NCBI RefSeq assembly: GCF_040372805.1
Contig: NZ_BAABWJ010000002.1
Span: 186,001-250,000, forward strand
Origin: Pseudoteredinibacter isoporae_A
Lineage (GTDB): Bacteria > Pseudomonadota > Gammaproteobacteria > Pseudomonadales > Cellvibrionaceae
Reading direction: 5' to 3'
DNA: 64,000 nt
The position numbers and the translations under genes were made by a program. Every line of letters starts with the position of its first letter. Position 1 is the first letter of the stretch. Below the pieces are notes generated by a model. It was given only the letters and a program-made list of their open reading frames with translations. It did not search any database and was not told the origin of the DNA. This document shows positions 60,481 through 64,000 of this stretch, in pieces.

Positions 60481-62018
60481 TGAGTAGCCCTATGAGTGAA
60501 CAAGCAGTAAAACCGATCACGATAGCGATTTCCGCCATGGGTGGCCAGGGCGGAGGGGTGTTGTCGAACTGGATTCGAGACCTGGCTGAAACCAATGGTT
60601 ATGTTGCGCAATCGACGTCGGTTCCCGGCGTAGCTCAGCGCACGGGGGCAACAATTTATTATCTCGAATTGTTTTCCCAGTCCGCGATGGCGCAGACTAA
60701 TCAAGAGCCGGTGCTTGCGATGACTCCGGTTCCGGGGGATGTGGATGTCTTGATAGCCGCAGAGCTGGTCGAGGCGGGGCGCGCGCTTCAGCGAGGTTTT
60801 GTGAGCCCGGATCGCACCACACTGATTGCTACCACGCATCGTTCTTATACGGTTTCCGAGCGCCAGCAAAAAGGAAATGGCTTGGTGGACAGCGACAAGA
60901 TCGTTGCCATCGCTGAGCAACAGTCTAAACGTTTGATTGCCTTCGATATGAATCAGTTGGCGATTGAAAATCACTCTGTCATCAGTTCGGCCTTGTTTGG
61001 TGCGTTGGCGGCATCGGAGGCTTTGCCGTTTAATAAAGCACAGTTTGAAGCGGCGATCGAAGCCGGTGGTGTTGCGGTTGCCAGCAGTTTGGCGGCATTC
61101 AATGCGGCGTATCAAAAAGGCCAGGGTGAAGAACCGCAATCGGCCACGAATGTCGGAGACGATCAGGTATTTTCTGATTTGCCAGAGCAGGTGAAGAGCG
61201 AGTCGGCGAAAGTTCTGTTGCAGCGTGTCTGTGATGACGTTCCCGAAGGCAGCCGAACTTTGGTCTTTGAAGCGGTTAAGCAGTTGGTGGATTATCAGGA
61301 TCCGCAATACGCCCACCAGTATTTGGATCGGTTGAAAGAAGTACTTGAACTGGATTCTTCGGCGAAGGACTACATGCTCAGCAATGAGTTGGCCAAGCAG
61401 TTGGCATTGTGGATGGCGTTCCAAGATACCATTCGTGTGGCCGAGCAAAAAATTCGTGCCGATCGTTTTGAAAAAATTCGCCGTGAAGTGAAGGCCAGCG
61501 ATGAGCAAATGGTTTATCCCGTGGAGTTTTTGCACCCCAGGGTAGAGGAAATCTGCGACAGCATGCCAAAAGCCTTAGGAGAGTGGGCACTGAATAATCG
61601 TATGGCGCGAGCTTGTATTTCAGCCTTGTTTTCCCATGGCCGAAAGTTGCAGAGCGCCAAGCTCAGCGGTTTTTTGCAATTGTATATGTTGGCCAGTTTC
61701 AAATCCGGACGCCGAAAAACCTTACGTTATTTTCACGAAAATAATCATATTGAGGCTTGGCTGGACCGCATTAAGCAAGCTGTTGCCCGTGATTATGATA
61801 CGGCTGTAGAGATTGCTCAGTGTCAGAATCTCATCAAAGGCTATAGCGATACGCATGCGCGTGGCTATGAAAACTTTAATGCGATCATGGATGAAGTCGA
61901 TACTTGGCTCGCGTCCGGTGAAGGCAGCTGTGCTGCGCGAATAGCCAAACTTCGCAAGGCGGCCTTAAGCGGTGAAGATCGCAGTGCGTTCGAAGCCGAA
62001 CTGGCACTGGCAAGTTAA
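60480..62018 (+). CDS. iorB: Indolepyruvate:ferredoxin oxidoreductase, beta-type subunit with DUF6537-like extension
   Basis: 512 aa. The first about 190 residues form the gamma-type domain of 2-oxoacid oxidoreductases: TIAISAMGGQGGGVLSNWI and SVPGVAQRTGATIYYLELF. About 300 further residues (to LASGEGSCAARIAKLRK) are helical and match the extended form, probably the DUF6537 region, seen in fused indolepyruvate oxidoreductases. Its ATG overlaps the iorA stop (TAATG), so subunits are made in step. A hairpin follows within the end of the opposite gene. Confidence 0.87.
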   Translation: MSSPMSEQAVKPITIAISAMGGQGGGVLSNWIRDLAETNGYVAQSTSVPGVAQRTGATIYYLELFSQSAMAQTNQEPVLAMTPVPGDVDVLIAAELVEAGRALQRGFVSPDRTTLIATTHRSYTVSERQQKGNGLVDSDKIVAIAEQQSKRLIAFDMNQLAIENHSVISSALFGALAASEALPFNKAQFEAAIEAGGVAVASSLAAFNAAYQKGQGEEPQSATNVGDDQVFSDLPEQVKSESAKVLLQRVCDDVPEGSRTLVFEAVKQLVDYQDPQYAHQYLDRLKEVLELDSSAKDYMLSNELAKQLALWMAFQDTIRVAEQKIRADRFEKIRREVKASDEQMVYPVEFLHPRVEEICDSMPKALGEWALNNRMARACISALFSHGRKLQSAKLSGFLQLYMLASFKSGRRKTLRYFHENNHIEAWLDRIKQAVARDYDTAVEIAQCQNLIKGYSDTHARGYENFNAIMDEVDTWLASGEGSCAARIAKLRKAALSGEDRSAFEAELALAS

Positions 62019-62074
62019 CGCTCATCGATTTGGGGCTGCGTGGATTGTACCGACCGCGCTATTTAAACCGGGAG

Positions 62075-62093
62075 GCCCTATTGAAAATAGGGC
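62075..62093 (+). terminator. Hairpin after iorB
   Basis: GCCCTATT (62075-62082), loop GAA, AATAGGGC (62086-62093): perfect 8-bp stem overlapping the 3' end of the opposite DUF3703 gene. No T-run follows, so termination strength is doubtful. Confidence 0.4.
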
Positions 62094-62413
62094 TTCAGCT
62101 CCTCGCGCAGGGGCATGGCTTTCAAGGCACTGACATTGGCTCCGCCGGTATTGCCCTGTGGCACCCACAAAGGGGTAATGAGTGGGCTCGCGATCATGCG
62201 GAACATTTGTCCCCAAATGTCTTTCCAGCTTTTCTGCTTCCAGCCCACTCTTAGCATCCAATAGTGACTTAATGTGTGCGCGCCGATGCTGTTTTGGCCG
62301 AGCACATGGGCGTTTTCCAGCTGATAAAAACAGGCTTCCCATTCCTGTTGATCGAACAGTCGTCTGGCGTCATTCAGGCAATCATCAAAGGCGGCTTTTC
62401 GTTTTGGGTTCAT
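62078..62413 (-). CDS. DUF3703-family protein
   Basis: 111 aa. The start MNPKRKAAFDDCLNDARRLFDQQEW and the segments LENAHVLGQNSIGAHTLSHYWML with two conserved His, then a Trp-rich KSWKDIWGQMFRM, fit DUF3703. The conserved HxLGQ and HxxHxxML histidines could bind metal. Function unknown. Convergent with iorB and divergent from the YigZ-like gene. Confidence 0.8.
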   Translation of the reverse strand: MNPKRKAAFDDCLNDARRLFDQQEWEACFYQLENAHVLGQNSIGAHTLSHYWMLRVGWKQKSWKDIWGQMFRMIASPLITPLWVPQGNTGGANVSALKAMPLREELKPYFQ

Positions 62414-62533
62414 GGCTCGGATCTCCCGGCTTGGTTTGTGTGCATTGTTGGGCAGAGTGTCGGGCTTCCAGCGGCTATAAGGTCAAGGGCTTTGTGTTAT
62501 GATCGGCGCCCCTTTGGTTTAGCTGCTTTACCC

Positions 62534-63184
62534 ATGTCGAACGATACTCCCCGAGACAGTACTGATTCAGGGCAAAACGGTCAGTTCTATCTTCCGGCCG
62601 AAACTTTCGAGCATTGCTACGAAATTAAAAAGAGCGAATTTATTTGCCAGCTGCATGAGGTATCGGATCGGGCGGCAGCTATGTCTGTGCTTGCCTCGGC
62701 CAGGGAGCAATACCCTGATGCGCGTCATCATTGCTGGGCGTATATTCTGGGCTCGCCTCGCCAAGCCATATCCCAGGCATTTAACGATGATGGTGAACCC
62801 TCCGGGACGGCAGGCAAGCCCATTCTGAATGTGTTGCAGCATCGCGGTTTGGGCAACACGATGGCCATTGTTGTGCGTTACTTTGGGGGGATTAAACTCG
62901 GAGCCGGAGGGCTGGTACGGGCCTATTCCCAGGCGACTCAACAGGCCATTGAGCGATGTCCTTTGGCGTGCTTTGTGCCCAGGCAGCTCCTGACGCTCGA
63001 TTGCCCGTATGACTTGGAGCCCGCCTTGCGGCGTTTCCTGGAGCAGCATCAGGGTGTGGTGCTCGAGCAGCAGTACGACCGTTCCGCGCAATTTAGGATC
63101 TCCCTCCCAAAACCGGAAATTCCAGCGTTTAAAACCTGGCTCAGTCATCATTTTCAGATTAATTGCGCTTTCGAGGACGAGTGA
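62534..63184 (+). CDS. YigZ/IMPACT-family protein
   Basis: 216 aa. N-terminal IMPACT domain: FEHCYEIKKSEFICQLHEV, then HHCWAYILG, NDDGEPSGTAGKPILNVL and VVRYFGGIKLGAGGLVRAYS, all diagnostic, followed by a small DUF1949-type C-terminal domain. The family is widespread and linked to translation or nucleic-acid binding, with no settled bacterial role. ATG 62534 is chosen; the frame is open far upstream from 62276 but that part is not conserved. Confidence 0.93.
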   Translation: MSNDTPRDSTDSGQNGQFYLPAETFEHCYEIKKSEFICQLHEVSDRAAAMSVLASAREQYPDARHHCWAYILGSPRQAISQAFNDDGEPSGTAGKPILNVLQHRGLGNTMAIVVRYFGGIKLGAGGLVRAYSQATQQAIERCPLACFVPRQLLTLDCPYDLEPALRRFLEQHQGVVLEQQYDRSAQFRISLPKPEIPAFKTWLSHHFQINCAFEDE

Positions 63185-63307
63185 GCGGCTACACTTTGTG
63201 AACGATATGGAACGCTTAGGGTCTTGAATGGACACCGGATTGGGATTCACACCGGGTTAAGTTGAGGCCCTTAAGCTGGCTGCGTGATGTTAGAGGTAAG
63301 TTGTTGT

Positions 63308-63703
63308 ATGAAGAAGTTTTTGTCGCGGTCTGAATTCAGGCATTATGCGATGTGTCTGTCGCTGCTGCCCTTGCTGTTGTCGGCAGCGTCGGTATCGGCC
63401 AAGTGCCAGTATTATTCGTTTTTGGATTTTGGCGTCGATCCGGCGGCCGGTAAGGTTTTTCGCAGCTCCGGTGTGCGCATGTACCAGCTTGGCCTTGAAG
63501 CGGCTTACAGCCCTTATGGCCATGTTGAGAAGGACGGGTTTGCGATTCAGCAGCTGGGACCGTTTAATACGCCAGAACAAGCTCGGCAGCGTTTGAATCT
63601 GGCCTTGCAGAAATTAAAAAAAGACGGCTATCGCAAAGTGAAAAAGGCCGACTTTCCAAGACTGATGTTGCTGAATAAAAAACTGTGCAGGTCGCCAACG
63701 TAA
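63308..63703 (+). CDS. Small exported protein with SPOR-like end
   Basis: About 131 aa. The N-terminal hydrophobic segment CLSLLPLLLSAASVSAKC is a signal peptide, with cleavage likely near SAK. The mature part ends FAIQQLGPFNTPEQARQRLNLALQKLKKDGYRK, resembling the second half of a SPOR or sporulation-type repeat. Met 63308 with GAGGT upstream is chosen, and 63284 is possible. Envelope or cell-wall association is a guess. It precedes pyrF. Confidence 0.6.
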   Translation: MKKFLSRSEFRHYAMCLSLLPLLLSAASVSAKCQYYSFLDFGVDPAAGKVFRSSGVRMYQLGLEAAYSPYGHVEKDGFAIQQLGPFNTPEQARQRLNLALQKLKKDGYRKVKKADFPRLMLLNKKLCRSPT

Positions 63704-63790
63704 AAGTATTCCGGGGGCAGGCTAAAACTCTGTCAGGAAAGCTGTTAAAATCGGCGCCGCAAATAGACCTGTGTAGAGCCTGATTTCAAT

Positions 63791-64000
63791 ATGAGTCAAT
63801 CCCCGATTGTTGTCGCACTTGATTACGACAATGCCAGTGATGCCATTGCCTTGGCAGATCGCTTAAACCCTACCCAATGCCGCTTAAAAGTCGGTAAGGA
63901 ACTCTTTACCCGTGCGGGTCCGGCGGTGGTCGAGGCGCTAATGAAGCGCGATTTCGATGTGTTCCTGGATTTGAAATTTCATGATATTCCCAATACCTGC
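63791..64000 (+). CDS. pyrF: Orotidine 5'-phosphate decarboxylase (3' partial)
   Basis: The first 70 codons, cut by the window end. MSQSPIVVALDYDNASDAIALADRL and KVGKELFTRAGPAVV match the PyrF N-terminus, and the last residues DLKFHDIPNTC carry the catalytic Asp-Lys-x-x-Asp signature (DxKxxDIPNT). The enzyme decarboxylates OMP to UMP. Confidence 0.92.
   Translation, partial: MSQSPIVVALDYDNASDAIALADRLNPTQCRLKVGKELFTRAGPAVVEALMKRDFDVFLDLKFHDIPNTC

Noticed and set aside
60477..61535. 352-codon minus-strand open frame
   Set aside because: Opposite iorB, which has clear family motifs and overlaps iorA in a normal operon manner.
1..64000. tRNA, rRNA, CRISPR or insertion-sequence features
   Set aside because: I looked for tRNA T-arm and acceptor patterns, regularly spaced repeats, and transposase motifs, and found none.

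Overview
The window is chromosomal DNA of a gammaproteobacterium, most likely a marine or environmental member of the broad Pseudomonadales/Cellvibrionales/Alcanivoracaceae range. This rests on gene order: mrp followed by dcd, and xerD-dsbC-hom-thrC in one direction, both familiar from Pseudomonas and relatives, plus a PhoPQ-like pair and the protein similarities. Base composition is close to 50% GC throughout. I see no tRNA, rRNA, CRISPR array, insertion sequence or prophage.

Layout. 1-6.6 kb: housekeeping genes (mrp partial, dcd, an M15B peptidase, a small zinc protein, pyk, arfB, a long GST-like protein). 6.9-13.4 kb: a complete four-step histidine utilisation locus, hutC-hutU-hutH leftward and hutI-hutG rightward, with a HutC operator inside the divergent promoter. 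13.5-18.8 kb: a sphingosine-1-phosphate-lyase-like PLP decarboxylase, two MFS transporters, a lipoprotein and an orphan gene. 18.8-27.6 kb: RNA methyltransferase, MaoC hydratase plus SDR, TerC, thioesterase, TRIC channel, DUF2520 protein, CBS protein, pdxJ, xerD. 27.8-31.9 kb: dsbC, hom, thrC. 31.9-36.3 kb: a site-2-type metalloprotease, a GFA protein, an AhpD-like protein with a MarR regulator, and a Tat-exported kelch protein. 36.5-40.7 kb: a leftward envelope-stress locus, PepSY protein, PhoP-like regulator, PhoQ-like kinase, two Bor-type lipoproteins and an MipA/OmpV protein.

41.2-48.9 kb is the most distinctive part: a tightly packed rightward operon of acyl-CoA ligase, thiolase-like protein, DUF35 protein, SDR, both subunits of a Rieske ring-hydroxylating oxygenase, and a fusion of two rubredoxins with an FAD/NAD reductase. 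It looks like a CoA-dependent degradation route for an aromatic or alicyclic acid. The usual ferredoxin chain for the Rieske oxygenase is absent, so the rubredoxin fusion is the only local electron donor. A second module at 56-62 kb has two tandem MarR genes divergent from a cyclase-family metal hydrolase and a fused indolepyruvate:ferredoxin oxidoreductase (iorA-iorB), pointing to aryl-pyruvate or indole-type substrates. Between them lie a nonspecific nuclease, a serine hydrolase, small zinc proteins, GST, ROK kinase, a YebC-family protein and a periplasmic GlpQ-type diesterase. The window ends in a DUF3703 protein, a YigZ-type protein, a small secreted protein and the first 70 codons of pyrF.

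Functions are assigned from motifs, lengths and context read by eye; no database search was run. The catabolic substrates are not identified.
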